From positions 1 through 20,211 of the forward strand of contig JAZBPJ010000175.1 of NCBI GenBank assembly GCA_036351575.1: DNA of 20,211 nucleotides, read 5' to 3'. Under the pieces are notes generated by a model that worked only from the letters and a program-made list of their open reading frames with translations, ran no database searches and was not told the DNA's origin. This DNA is from JABDPF01 sp036351575 (GTDB taxonomy: Bacteria > Pseudomonadota > Gammaproteobacteria > Xanthomonadales > SZUA-36). Positions 6,980-14,592 of the stretch are shown one piece after another. A program made the position numbers and the translations under genes. The first letter of the stretch is position 1; the number at the start of each line of letters is the position of its first letter.

Positions 6980-9466
6980 GTGAAAAAACTTTTTCGCCGG
7001 CTTCTACTGCTGATTCTGGTGCTGACGATCCTGGGCATTGCGGCGATCGGCGTGGCTTACTTCATTTTCGCGCGTGACCTGCCGGACGTCGAAACGCTCC
7101 GCGACGTGCAGATGCAGGTACCGCTCCGGGTCTTCAGCGAAGATGGAAAACTGCTCGGCATTTTCGGCGAAAAACGGCGCATCCCGGTGCATATCGAGGA
7201 AATGCCCGATTGCGTGAGCCAGGCTTTTCTCGCCGGCGAGGACGCCCGTTTTTACGAACATTTCGGTCTCGACTACAAGGGAATCAGCCGCGCCGTCTGG
7301 TCGCTGGCGACCACCGGCGAAAAGACCATCGGCGGCAGTACGATCACGCAGCAGCTGGCGCGCAACTTTTTCCTGACCAACGAAAAAACCTTCACGCGCA
7401 AGATCAGGGAAATGTTCCTGGCGCTGAAGATCGAGCGCGAAATCGAGAAGGACAAGATCCTGGAGCTCTACCTGAACAAGATCTTTCTCGGTCACCGCGC
7501 CTACGGTGTCGGCGCAGCGGCGGAAGTGTATTACGGGAAATCTCCCGGGCAGCTGACGCTCGCCCAATGCGCAATGATCGCCGCCCTGCCCAAGGCTCCA
7601 TCGCGCATCAACCCGATCACGTCACCCGAACGCGCCACCGAAAGGCGTGATTACGTTCTGGCGCGCATGCTCGAACAGGGATACATCAACCAGGCCGAGT
7701 ACGAACAGGCCGTGCGTGAAAAAGACCGCGCTTTTTACCACGGGGCGATCGCTGAAATCTCCGCCCCGTACGTTGCCGAGATGGTTCGCGTGCAATCCCT
7801 TCGCCTGCTCGGTTCAGAGGCATACACCGGAGGCTACGAGGTCACCACGACTATCGACAGCCGGCTGCAAACGGCCGCCAACATCGCAGTTTCGAACGGC
7901 CTCGAGGAGTACGACCAGCGTCACGGCTACCGCGGCCCGGAGGGCCATGTCGACCTGTCTGACCGCTTGACCACGGATGACTGGCAGGATGCACTCGCCC
8001 CTTACCGGCCGATTTCGGGCCTGGAGCCCGGCCTGGTGATCGAGGCGGAAGAGGAACTGGCGCTGGTTTACCTGCGAAACGGCCAAACGGTCGCGCTGTC
8101 CCTGGCGGACATGTCATGGGCGTCGCCTTTCGTCGACAGAAACCGAAAAGGGGCTGCACCGAAGACCGTCGCGGACATCATGGCGCCGGGCGACATCATT
8201 CGGGCCCGGCTGCACGATGACGGCAGCTGGCGACTCGGCCAGATGCCCGAGGTGGAAGCCGCGCTGGTCGCACTGGACCCGGGCAGCGGCAACATCAGGG
8301 CGCTCGTCGGCGGCTATGATTTCGCGCGCAGCAAGTACAACCGCGTCACTCAGGGCCGGAGGCAGCCCGGTTCGAGTTTCAAGCCCTTCATTTACTCGGC
8401 GGCATTCGAGAACGGCGCAACGCCGGCCACGCTGGTCAATGACGCACCGATCGTATTCGACGACGCTGAGCTGGAACGCACCTGGAAGCCGCAGAATTTC
8501 AGCGAACAGTTCTTTGGCCCGACCCGGCTGCGCGAAGCCATGGTCAAGTCCCGCAACCTCGTCTCGGTGCGCCTGCTGCGTGATATCGGAATCGACTTTG
8601 CGCGCGATCACGTAACGCGGTTCGGATTCGAGGAAGACGATATCCCTGCCAACCTGTCCATGGCCCTGGGAAGCGCCTCCCTGACCCCTTTGTCCATGGC
8701 CCGCGGCTACGCGGTGTTCGCCAACGGCGGATACCTCGTTCCTCCGCGCTACATCAGCGAAATCAGGGACGCCGGGGGCGCCGTCGTTTACGCAACCCGG
8801 CCGCCGCTGTTGTGCGATGACTGTTTGCCTGACAGCGAAGCCGCGGACGAGACCGTTGTCGTCGAAAAACTCGAACCGGAGTTCAGGCCGCTGAGCGTGA
8901 CCTCGGATTCAGACAGCGTGAACAGCAGCCTGGACGAGACGGAAAACGCGCCCAACCGTGCCGAAATCGCAATCGCCGACCGCGCGATCTCTCCGCAGAA
9001 CGCTTACCTGGTCCGGTCCCTGATGATGGACGTCGTGCGGCGCGGTACGGGTGTGAGGGCCATGCAGCTCGGCCGGCGCGACCTCGCCGGCAAGACCGGC
9101 ACGACAAACGAACAGCGTGATGCGTGGTTCTCCGGCTACAACGACCACCTGGTCGCCTCGGTCTGGGTCGGGTTCGACAACCATGACCCCCTCGGGGCGC
9201 AGGAACAGGGTGGACGGGCCGCGCTTCCGATCTGGATCGAATTCATGCGCGTGGCGCTTGACGGGGTGCCGGACACCCCGCCGGCAATGCCGGATGGGCT
9301 GGCGCAGGCCCGGATCGATCCGGACACCGGCCTGCTCGTGCCGCCCGACCGCGCCGACGCCATCATGGAAATATTCCAGGCGGACCACCTGCCACCCATG
9401 ATGGACAGCAATACCGGAGACAAGGAAGATGCCGCATCGGAAGAAGACCCGTACGAAATCTACTGA
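6980..9466 (+). CDS. mrcA: Penicillin-binding protein 1a (bifunctional transglycosylase/transpeptidase)
   Basis: Class A PBP that polymerises lipid II and cross-links peptidoglycan at the periplasmic face of the inner membrane. The start is GTG at 6980 with AGGA seven bases upstream. One transmembrane anchor spans about residues 8-30. The GT51 domain (about 50-225) has catalytic Glu87 in EDARFYEH and the GGSTITQQLARNFFL motif. A PBP1a-type OB insertion follows (about 315-420). The transpeptidase carries SxxK at Ser465-Lys468 (PGSSFKPF), SRN at 524-526 and KTGTT from Lys705. An acidic insertion between SRN and KTG holds a CDDC pair (Cys612, Cys615). It is 828 residues and complete. Being divergent from pilMNOPQ is a common gammaproteobacterial arrangement. 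The downstream unnamed gene starts inside its 3' end. Confidence 0.97.
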   Translation: MKKLFRRLLLLILVLTILGIAAIGVAYFIFARDLPDVETLRDVQMQVPLRVFSEDGKLLGIFGEKRRIPVHIEEMPDCVSQAFLAGEDARFYEHFGLDYKGISRAVWSLATTGEKTIGGSTITQQLARNFFLTNEKTFTRKIREMFLALKIEREIEKDKILELYLNKIFLGHRAYGVGAAAEVYYGKSPGQLTLAQCAMIAALPKAPSRINPITSPERATERRDYVLARMLEQGYINQAEYEQAVREKDRAFYHGAIAEISAPYVAEMVRVQSLRLLGSEAYTGGYEVTTTIDSRLQTAANIAVSNGLEEYDQRHGYRGPEGHVDLSDRLTTDDWQDALAPYRPISGLEPGLVIEAEEELALVYLRNGQTVALSLADMSWASPFVDRNRKGAAPKTVADIMAPGDIIRARLHDDGSWRLGQMPEVEAALVALDPGSGNIRALVGGYDFARSKYNRVTQGRRQPGSSFKPFIYSAAFENGATPATLVNDAPIVFDDAELERTWKPQNFSEQFFGPTRLREAMVKSRNLVSVRLLRDIGIDFARDHVTRFGFEEDDIPANLSMALGSASLTPLSMARGYAVFANGGYLVPPRYISEIRDAGGAVVYATRPPLLCDDCLPDSEAADETVVVEKLEPEFRPLSVTSDSDSVNSSLDETENAPNRAEIAIADRAISPQNAYLVRSLMMDVVRRGTGVRAMQLGRRDLAGKTGTTNEQRDAWFSGYNDHLVASVWVGFDNHDPLGAQEQGGRAALPIWIEFMRVALDGVPDTPPAMPDGLAQARIDPDTGLLVPPDRADAIMEIFQADHLPPMMDSNTGDKEDAASEEDPYEIY

Positions 9467-10088
9467 TGCGCCCATGCCCCGCCGCTTGCGAAGACTGAAG
9501 CAACTCAGGATGGAAGTGGCCGCCGAGGCGGCGCGCATCATCGCGACGGAGGGACAGCACAACTACCATGCCGCCAAAAAGAAAGCTGCGGAGCGTATCG
9601 GGATCAGCGAACGGCTTGCACTGCCCAGCAACATCGAGGTCAAGGACGCGCTCAGAAGCTACCAGGTTTTATATGGCGGGGCGGCCCACGAACAGAACAT
9701 CCGGCGACTCCGGCAAACGGCCGCAAGGGCCATGCGCCTGCTCACGGATTTCAATCCGCGGCTGGTCGGGGCGGTGCTCGACGGAACGGCCGAGGAGCAT
9801 TCCCGGGTTTCCCTGCACGTTTTTGCCGACTCGGTGGAATCGGTGGTTTTTTTCTTCGCCGAGCGCGGCATCGCGCATGACCAGGACCAGCGCCGTATTC
9901 GCTGGTATTCCGGCACGCACATGACGGTGCCCCTGGTTCTTGCCGAACTCGAGGGCCAGGTCATAGAACTGGCCGTGTTCGAGGAAAAGCATCTGCGCCA
10001 GCCGCCGCCGAGCCCCATTGACGGCCGGCCCCAGCAAAGAGCCTCCCTGCATGAAGTCGAAGCCCTGCTGACCGGGGAGTCCGTCTGA
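9429..10088 (+). CDS. Conserved-looking protein of unknown function, coupled to mrcA
   Basis: I do not recognise a named family with certainty. The 219-residue product has no signal peptide or membrane segment, so it is probably cytoplasmic. It has a strongly basic N-terminus (1-28), helical charged segments (AARIIATEGQHNYHAAKKKAAERIG, split by eye at about 35-60, and a second near 75-105), then a region rich in beta strands around LVGAVLDGTAEEHSRVSLHV and VESVVFFFAERG, and a proline-rich tail with SPIDGRPQQRAS. The GxxLDGTA...S.vsLhvF stretch faintly resembles a nucleotidyltransferase core, but the usual acidic metal ligands are not clear, so no function is claimed. GGAGA at 9416-9420 supports the ATG at 9429, giving a 38-base overlap with mrcA; an alternative ATG at 9474, just past the mrcA stop, lacks a visible ribosome binding site. 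Confidence 0.8.
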   Translation: MPHRKKTRTKSTDAPMPRRLRRLKQLRMEVAAEAARIIATEGQHNYHAAKKKAAERIGISERLALPSNIEVKDALRSYQVLYGGAAHEQNIRRLRQTAARAMRLLTDFNPRLVGAVLDGTAEEHSRVSLHVFADSVESVVFFFAERGIAHDQDQRRIRWYSGTHMTVPLVLAELEGQVIELAVFEEKHLRQPPPSPIDGRPQQRASLHEVEALLTGESV

Positions 10089-10113
10089 CTGCCCACCCCG
10101 ATACGATAAAAAA

Positions 10114-10131
10114 CCCCGCCAAAGGGCGGGG
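10114..10131 (-). terminator. Rho-independent terminator of gltA
   Basis: A 7-bp GC stem (CCCCGCC at 10114-10120, GGCGGGG at 10125-10131) with a 4-base loop. On the minus strand it is followed directly by six T residues, about 25 bases after the gltA stop. In the plus direction there is no T run, so it serves gltA and not the gene ending at 10088. Confidence 0.85.
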
Positions 10132-10155
10132 CTCTCGTGAAAAAAGGAATTCGGC

Positions 10156-11448
10156 TCAGCTGCGCCGGTGCAGCGCCCGGTAACGTCGCTCGGTCTTTCC
10201 GGCATAGACCTGGCGCGGACGCCCGATCTTGGTAGGTTCCCCGCTCTGCTCGAGCCATTGCGATACCCAGCCCACCGTGCGGGCTATCGCGAACATCACG
10301 GTGAACATGCTGACAGGGATACCGAGGGCCTTGTAGATGATGCCCGAGTAGAAATCGACATTCGGGTAAAGTTTCTTTTCGATGAAGTACTCGTCTTCCA
10401 GCGCGATACGCTCGAGTTCCATCGCCAGGTCCATCATCGGATCGTCTTTCCCCAGTTCGTCCAGCACCTCGTAACAGGCAGCGCGAATGATCGTGGCGCG
10501 CGGGTCATAGTGCTTGTAAACACGGTGCCCGAAGCCCATCAGGCGGAACGGATCGTCCTTGTCCTTGGCCTTCTTGACGAACTTGGGCACATTCGAGATG
10601 TCGCCGATTTTGGCCAGCATGGCCAGCACGGCCTCGTTGGCCCCGCCGTGCGCCGGTCCCCACAAGGCAGATATACCCGCCGATACGCAGGCGTAAGGAT
10701 TGGCTCCCGTGGAGCCTACCAGGCGCACGGTCGAAGTACTGGCATTCTGCTCGTGGTCGGCGTGCAGGATGAAGAGCAGGTCCAGCGCGCGGGCGGCGAC
10801 CTCGCTGACCTCGTATTCTTCGGTAGGCACCGAGAACATCATGTGCAGGAAACGCTCGGTAAACCGCAGGTTGTTCTGCGGGTACGCCATCGGCCACCCC
10901 ATGTGATGACGGTAGCAGGCCGCTGCGATTGTCGGGATCTTGGCGATCATGCGCTTCGCGGCCAGCATCCTGTGATCCGGGTCGTTCATGTCCAGGCTGT
11001 CGTGGTAAAAAGCAGCCAGCGAACCTACGACACCGGCCATCATCGCCATCGGGTGCGCATCGTAGTGGAACCCGGAGATAAAGCTGTAAATCTTTTCGTG
11101 GATCATGGTGTGATAGGTCAGCTCGTTTCGGAACGCGTTGAGCTGCTTCTCGGTCGGCAATTCGCCGTAGAGCAGAAGATAGGAAACCTCCACGAAGGTG
11201 CTGCGCTCCGCGAGCTGCTCGATCGGGTAGCCGCGGTACCGCAGGATGCCCTTGCCGCCGTCAATGAAGGTAATCTTGCTGGTACAGGCCGCCGTGGCTG
11301 CGAAACCGGGATCGTAGGTGAAGTATCCAAGACCGGAAGCCAATTGCTTGATATCGAGCGTCGGCTCGCCTTCGGTACCGGACACAACCGGAAGCTCGAG
11401 TTCCTTACCCGAGGATTTATCGCATATCAGAACTTTGTTGTCGGACAC
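10156..11448 (-). CDS. gltA: Citrate synthase
   Basis: Condenses oxaloacetate and acetyl-CoA to citrate at the entry of the TCA cycle. Active-site regions are all visible: HADHEQNAST with a catalytic histidine, GPAHGGANEAVL, GFGHRVYKHYDPRA, and NVDFYSGIIY with the catalytic aspartate. The 430-residue length and N-terminal domain fit the hexameric, NADH-regulated type of Gram-negative bacteria. The chosen start is GTG at 11448-11446, because CAGGAG lies six bases upstream and the product then begins MSDNKVL; an in-frame GTG five codons earlier would place that ribosome binding site inside the gene. Monocistronic: own promoter candidate about 100 bases upstream and a terminator downstream. Confidence 0.97.
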   Translation of the reverse strand: MSDNKVLICDKSSGKELELPVVSGTEGEPTLDIKQLASGLGYFTYDPGFAATAACTSKITFIDGGKGILRYRGYPIEQLAERSTFVEVSYLLLYGELPTEKQLNAFRNELTYHTMIHEKIYSFISGFHYDAHPMAMMAGVVGSLAAFYHDSLDMNDPDHRMLAAKRMIAKIPTIAAACYRHHMGWPMAYPQNNLRFTERFLHMMFSVPTEEYEVSEVAARALDLLFILHADHEQNASTSTVRLVGSTGANPYACVSAGISALWGPAHGGANEAVLAMLAKIGDISNVPKFVKKAKDKDDPFRLMGFGHRVYKHYDPRATIIRAACYEVLDELGKDDPMMDLAMELERIALEDEYFIEKKLYPNVDFYSGIIYKALGIPVSMFTVMFAIARTVGWVSQWLEQSGEPTKIGRPRQVYAGKTERRYRALHRRS

Positions 11449-11547
11449 TTGAGTCTCCTGCACATTATTGAATTGTCAGGCCTGGGGAAGGCCCGGCCAC
11501 CGGGAGCAGCCAAGGTGCCGAGAATCCGGTCGCCACGAAGTCCAAAG

Positions 11548-11562
11548 AATATAGCACAGCTT
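11548..11562 (-). promoter_or_regulatory. Candidate extended -10 promoter of gltA
   Basis: On the minus strand TGTGCTATATT carries a TG-n-TATATT extended -10 element with its hexamer at 11553-11548, about 95 bases upstream of the gltA start. The -35 region is poor, but AT-rich sequence at 11570-11634 could act as an UP-like region. It leaves a long gltA leader of roughly 90 bases. Confidence 0.4.
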
Positions 11563-11634
11563 CATGAAAATCGTCTAATATTCAATATGTTAATTAAGTA
11601 AATGAATTTACTAATAATTCAGGGCAATAAAAAA

Positions 11635-11660
11635 CCCCGCAGGGCCGAACCGCTGCGGGG
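11635..11660 (-). terminator. Rho-independent terminator of rpmE2
   Basis: An 8-bp stem CCCCGCAG (11635-11642) / CTGCGGGG (11653-11660) with a 10-base loop, flanked by an A run on the left and a T run on the right. It can work in both directions; on the minus strand it ends rpmE2 and insulates gltA downstream. Confidence 0.85.
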
Positions 11661-11684
11661 TTTTTGCAACAGGGTAATCGAAGC

Positions 11685-11930
11685 TCAGGACTTGCCGTAG
11701 CGCTTTTTGAAGCGATCGACACGGCCACCGGAATCGAGCACCTTGTGCTTGCCGGTGTAGAAAGGATGCGATGCACTGGAAACTTCCACCTTGATCAGGG
11801 GGTATTCGTTTCCGTCTTCCCACTTGATGGTTTCTTTGCTGTCCATCGTGGAACGCGTCAGGATCGCAAAATCTGATGATACGTCCTGGAACACCACGTC
11901 TCTGTATTCGGGGTGAATGCCGGATTTCAT
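11685..11930 (-). CDS. rpmE2: 50S ribosomal protein L31 type B
   Basis: An 81-residue L31 paralogue of the zinc-independent type B (YkgM-like) class. It has MKSGIHPEYRDVVF at the start, the shared SSASHPFYTGK motif (about 51-61) and a basic C-terminus, but no cysteines at the zinc-ribbon positions of type A L31. In many bacteria this form replaces zinc-binding L31 when zinc is scarce; in others it is the only L31. The ATG at 11930-11928 has AGGA about seven bases upstream; a longer frame upstream is rejected because it departs from the family. It has its own promoter candidate and terminator. Confidence 0.95.
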   Translation of the reverse strand: MKSGIHPEYRDVVFQDVSSDFAILTRSTMDSKETIKWEDGNEYPLIKVEVSSASHPFYTGKHKVLDSGGRVDRFKKRYGKS

Positions 11931-11979
11931 GATAATTCCTTTAAAAAAACTGTTTACGCGCCTTCGCGAAAGGCCGGGT

Positions 11980-12008
11980 AGTCTAAAGCGGAACGTTATA
12001 TTTTGCAA
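11980..12008 (-). promoter_or_regulatory. Candidate promoter of rpmE2
   Basis: Minus strand TTGCAA (12008-12003), a 17-base spacer and TAGACT (11985-11980) give a moderate sigma-70 match about 50 bases upstream of the rpmE2 ATG. It lies immediately after the hemW stop. A GTTATA half-site at 11995-12000 falls in the spacer, but a full Zur operator is not present. Confidence 0.4.
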
Positions 12009-12014
12009 GAAAAT

Positions 12015-13187
12015 TCAGGGCAGGAACAAGGCCTGCAGGTCATTGAGGAAACGCCAGCCCAGCGACGTAGGCGCCACCCGTTCAGCGTTCTCCTCCAACA
12101 GCCCGCCGGCAACGGCCTGCTCTACCCGTGATTTTATCGCGTCCCATGGCAGGCCGGTGCGTTGTTCGAACCGCTGCTTTGGCACGCCGTTACGCAACCT
12201 CAGGTGGTTGAGAAAAAACTCGAACGCCAGGTCGTTCGCTGCAACCGCGCTGTCAAGCGCGATGGTTTTTCCTTCGGCTGACGCCGCCAACCAGTCGTTC
12301 GGATGGCGTTTGCGCATCCGCCTGCGGACCGCGCTGTCCGCCGGGAGTGTTATCTTTCCATGCGCCCCGGCGCCAATGCCGATGTAGTCGCCGAACGCCC
12401 AGTAGTTCAGGTTGTGCCGGCATTCGCTGCCCGGCAGGGCCCAGGCCGACACCTCGTAATTGCAAAAGCCGGCTTGCGACAATTCTCGAGCACACTCCTC
12501 CTGCATCTCCCAGGCCCGGTCCGGATCGGGAAGAACGGGCGGCCGCGCGTGAAACGCCGTGTTGGGCTCAAGCGTCAACTGGTAATGCGAAAGGTGTGAT
12601 GACCCTGCCTCGAGCGCCTGGCGAACATCGTCCAGTGCACCCTCGGTCGTTTGCCCCGGCAGACCGAACATCAGGTCGATATTGAAGTTGCGGATCGTGG
12701 ATTCGCGCAGTGACTCGATGGCGCCCAGTGCCTGCCGCCGATCGTGGATCCTGCCGATCGCCTGCAGGCAGCCATCGTCAAAAGTCTGGACACCCAGTGA
12801 CACCCGGTTTACACCGGCATCGCCGTAAGCCGAAAAACTGTCATGCTCGATCGTGCCGGGATTTGCTTCCAGCGTGATCTCGGCGCCGGGCGCAATCGCG
12901 ATCAATGCGCGAAACCCGCTCAGCATCCGCTCGATCTGCTCCGCCGGAAAAAGGCTGGGCGTGCCGCCGCCGATAAATACCGTCTGCACGCTGCGACCCC
13001 AAACCAGCGGCAACTCCTGTTCCAGGTCCCGAAGCAGGGCTTCGACGTAACGCTCTGCGGGAAGGTCCTGTTTCAACTCGTGAGAATTGAAATCGCAATA
13101 GGGACATTTCCGTACACACCAGGGCAGGTGAACATAGAGTGACAGGGGCGGCAGGGCCAGGCCGGCCGGATCAGGCGTCGTATTCAT
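12015..13187 (-). CDS. hemW: Heme chaperone HemW (radical SAM)
   Basis: Radical SAM protein of the HemN/HemW family, long annotated as oxygen-independent coproporphyrinogen III oxidase-like; HemW proteins are heme-binding chaperones. The iron-sulfur cluster cysteines are Cys24, Cys28 and Cys31 in YVHLPWCVRKCPYC. A glycine-rich GGGTPSLF SAM-binding segment (near 72) follows. HNLNYW (near 240) is the heme-associated HNxxYW motif of HemW, and the HemW C-terminal domain includes LRLRNGV and SLGWRFLNDLQALFL. At 390 residues it is shorter than true HemN. The ATG at 13187 overlaps rdgB by 17 bases and has no clear ribosome binding site, suggesting coupled translation; an in-frame GTG at 13211 is less likely because it adds a cysteine-rich non-family tail. 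Order rph-rdgB-hemW is typical. Confidence 0.93.
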   Translation of the reverse strand: MNTTPDPAGLALPPLSLYVHLPWCVRKCPYCDFNSHELKQDLPAERYVEALLRDLEQELPLVWGRSVQTVFIGGGTPSLFPAEQIERMLSGFRALIAIAPGAEITLEANPGTIEHDSFSAYGDAGVNRVSLGVQTFDDGCLQAIGRIHDRRQALGAIESLRESTIRNFNIDLMFGLPGQTTEGALDDVRQALEAGSSHLSHYQLTLEPNTAFHARPPVLPDPDRAWEMQEECARELSQAGFCNYEVSAWALPGSECRHNLNYWAFGDYIGIGAGAHGKITLPADSAVRRRMRKRHPNDWLAASAEGKTIALDSAVAANDLAFEFFLNHLRLRNGVPKQRFEQRTGLPWDAIKSRVEQAVAGGLLEENAERVAPTSLGWRFLNDLQALFLP

Positions 13188-13791
13188 CGCGCAGCAGGCG
13201 CAGCAGTTCACGCAGTGCGCGCCCGCGGTGACTCATCGCATTTTTGACCTCGGCAGGCAGTTCCGCCGCGGTGCAACCTTTTTCCGGGATGAAAAAAACC
13301 GGGTCGTAACCGAAGCCGCCGGCACCCGAGGGTTGAGGGGCGATCCGCCCGTCCCAGCGTCCCACCGCGACGATCGGCGCCGGGTCCCCGGCGTTTCGCA
13401 ACAGCGCCATCGCGCAGTAAAAGTGCGCACCGCGCGATTCGTCACCCGTGGCGTCAAGCGCCTCGAGCAGTTTGCGGTAATTGGCCTCGTCCCCTGCCCC
13501 GCCGGCGTAACGCGCCGAGTAGATTCCCGGAGCTCCGTTCAAGGCGTCAACGACCAGGCCGGAATCATCCGCCAGCGCCGGCCGGCACGTCAGGCGCGCC
13601 GCGTGACGGGCTTTGATCAGCGCGTTTTCCAGGAAACTCTGTCCGTCCTCGACAGCTTCCGGCACATCCCATTCGCTCTGCGGACGCACTTCCCACTCGA
13701 GGGGCCGCAGCAGTTCTGATATTTCGCGCAGCTTGCCTTTGTTTCCGCTGGCCAGCACCAGCACCCGCCCCCCGGCGTTCCGATCATTCAT
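13171..13791 (-). CDS. rdgB: XTP/dITP pyrophosphatase (RdgB/HAM1 family)
   Basis: House-cleaning enzyme that hydrolyses non-canonical purine nucleotides (XTP, dITP, ITP) to monophosphates, keeping them out of DNA and RNA. The family motifs are SGNKGKLREI (15-24), the metal-binding LADDSGLVVDALNGAPGIYS (near 73-92), GGFGYDPVFF (near 158) and MSHRGRALREL near the C-terminus. The 206-residue length is standard. The start overlaps the rph stop by eight bases and the 3' end overlaps hemW, so the three genes form a tight translationally linked set. Confidence 0.97.
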   Translation of the reverse strand: MNDRNAGGRVLVLASGNKGKLREISELLRPLEWEVRPQSEWDVPEAVEDGQSFLENALIKARHAARLTCRPALADDSGLVVDALNGAPGIYSARYAGGAGDEANYRKLLEALDATGDESRGAHFYCAMALLRNAGDPAPIVAVGRWDGRIAPQPSGAGGFGYDPVFFIPEKGCTAAELPAEVKNAMSHRGRALRELLRLLRDEYDA

Positions 13792-14500
13792 TCAAGGCAC
13801 GCTCCTGGAATGCCATCAGGTCGCGAATTCCCGTTTCCGCCAGGCTGATCATCGCGTCCAGCTCGTCGCGGCGGAATGCATGGCCTTCCGCCGTGCCCTG
13901 GACCTCGATGAAAGCCCCGCCATCGTTCATCACAACGTTCATGTCCGTCTCTGCGGTGGAGTCTTCCGCGTAATCCAGGTCGAGCACGGGGGTAGCGCCC
14001 ACGATGCCCACCGAGACAGCAGCGATTTGTCCGTGGACCGGGTCTTTCCTGATCATGCCCCTGGCCTGAAGCCAGCGGCAGGCGTCCACGAGGGCCACGT
14101 ATGCCCCGGTGATGGAAGCAGTGCGCGTGCCGCCGTCGGCCTGGATCACGTCGCAATCGAGCGTGATCGTCCGTTCGCCCAGGGATGCCCGGTCGACGAC
14201 GGCCCGCAGGGAACGCCCGATCAGGCGCTGGATTTCCAGCGTGCGCCCTCCCTGTTTGCCGCGCGCCGCCTCGCGCGCCATGCGCGAACCGGTGGAACGG
14301 GGCAACATGCCGTACTCGGCCGTCACCCAGCCTTCGCCCCGCCCCCTGAGGAAGGGCGGCACCCGCTCTTCGACCGAGGCGGTGCAAAGCACCTTCGTGT
14401 CACCACAGCAGATCAGCACAGAACCTTCTGCATGGCGCGTGTAATTACGCGTGATGACGGTTTTTCGCAGCTCGTCTGCTGCGCGGCCACTTGGTCTCAT
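13784..14500 (-). CDS. rph: Ribonuclease PH
   Basis: Phosphorolytic 3'-5' exoribonuclease that trims tRNA 3' ends and works on structured RNA. The start chosen is the ATG at 14500, which gives the canonical MRPSGRAADELR opening with AGGA nine bases upstream; the longer frame adds 26 residues unlike the family. RNase PH-specific features include TRNYTRHAEGSVLI, the GWVTAEYGMLPRST segment with the downstream RxxR basic loop, GRTLEIQRLIGRSLRA that forms the phosphate site, and LDCDVIQADGGTRTASI. It is 238 residues long and complete, unlike the truncated rph of E. coli K-12. First gene of rph-rdgB-hemW, divergent from yicC. Confidence 0.97.
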   Translation of the reverse strand: MRPSGRAADELRKTVITRNYTRHAEGSVLICCGDTKVLCTASVEERVPPFLRGRGEGWVTAEYGMLPRSTGSRMAREAARGKQGGRTLEIQRLIGRSLRAVVDRASLGERTITLDCDVIQADGGTRTASITGAYVALVDACRWLQARGMIRKDPVHGQIAAVSVGIVGATPVLDLDYAEDSTAETDMNVVMNDGGAFIEVQGTAEGHAFRRDELDAMISLAETGIRDLMAFQERALNE

Positions 14501-14527
14501 AGATCGGCATCCTGTTTTCACGCTACC

Positions 14528-14556
14528 ATTGTGCCTATCCGCCGGGCCGGCAACAA
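14528..14556 (-). promoter_or_regulatory. Candidate promoter of rph-rdgB-hemW
   Basis: Minus strand TTGTTG (14556-14551), a 17-base spacer, then CACAAT (14533-14528): four of six matches in each hexamer. The -10 ends 27 bases upstream of the rph ATG. The -35 end overlaps a 14-base perfect palindrome at 14554-14567. Confidence 0.35.
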
Positions 14557-14592
14557 ACCCGGGTTTGAACCACGCCACGAGGAACGCGAGAA

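Noticed and set aside
10168..11601. Long plus-strand open frame (477 codons) antisense to gltA
   Set aside because: Its translation is Arg/Val/His-rich with no domain, and it mirrors the conserved citrate synthase on the other strand; typical of GC-rich shadow frames.
11995..12005. Possible Zur operator upstream of type B L31
   Set aside because: Only the GTTATA half matches; the second arm reads TTTTGC rather than TATAAC.
12015..13187. Annotation as coproporphyrinogen III oxidase (HemN)
   Set aside because: The shorter length, HNxxYW motif, C-terminal domain and rdgB linkage all point to the HemW chaperone subgroup.
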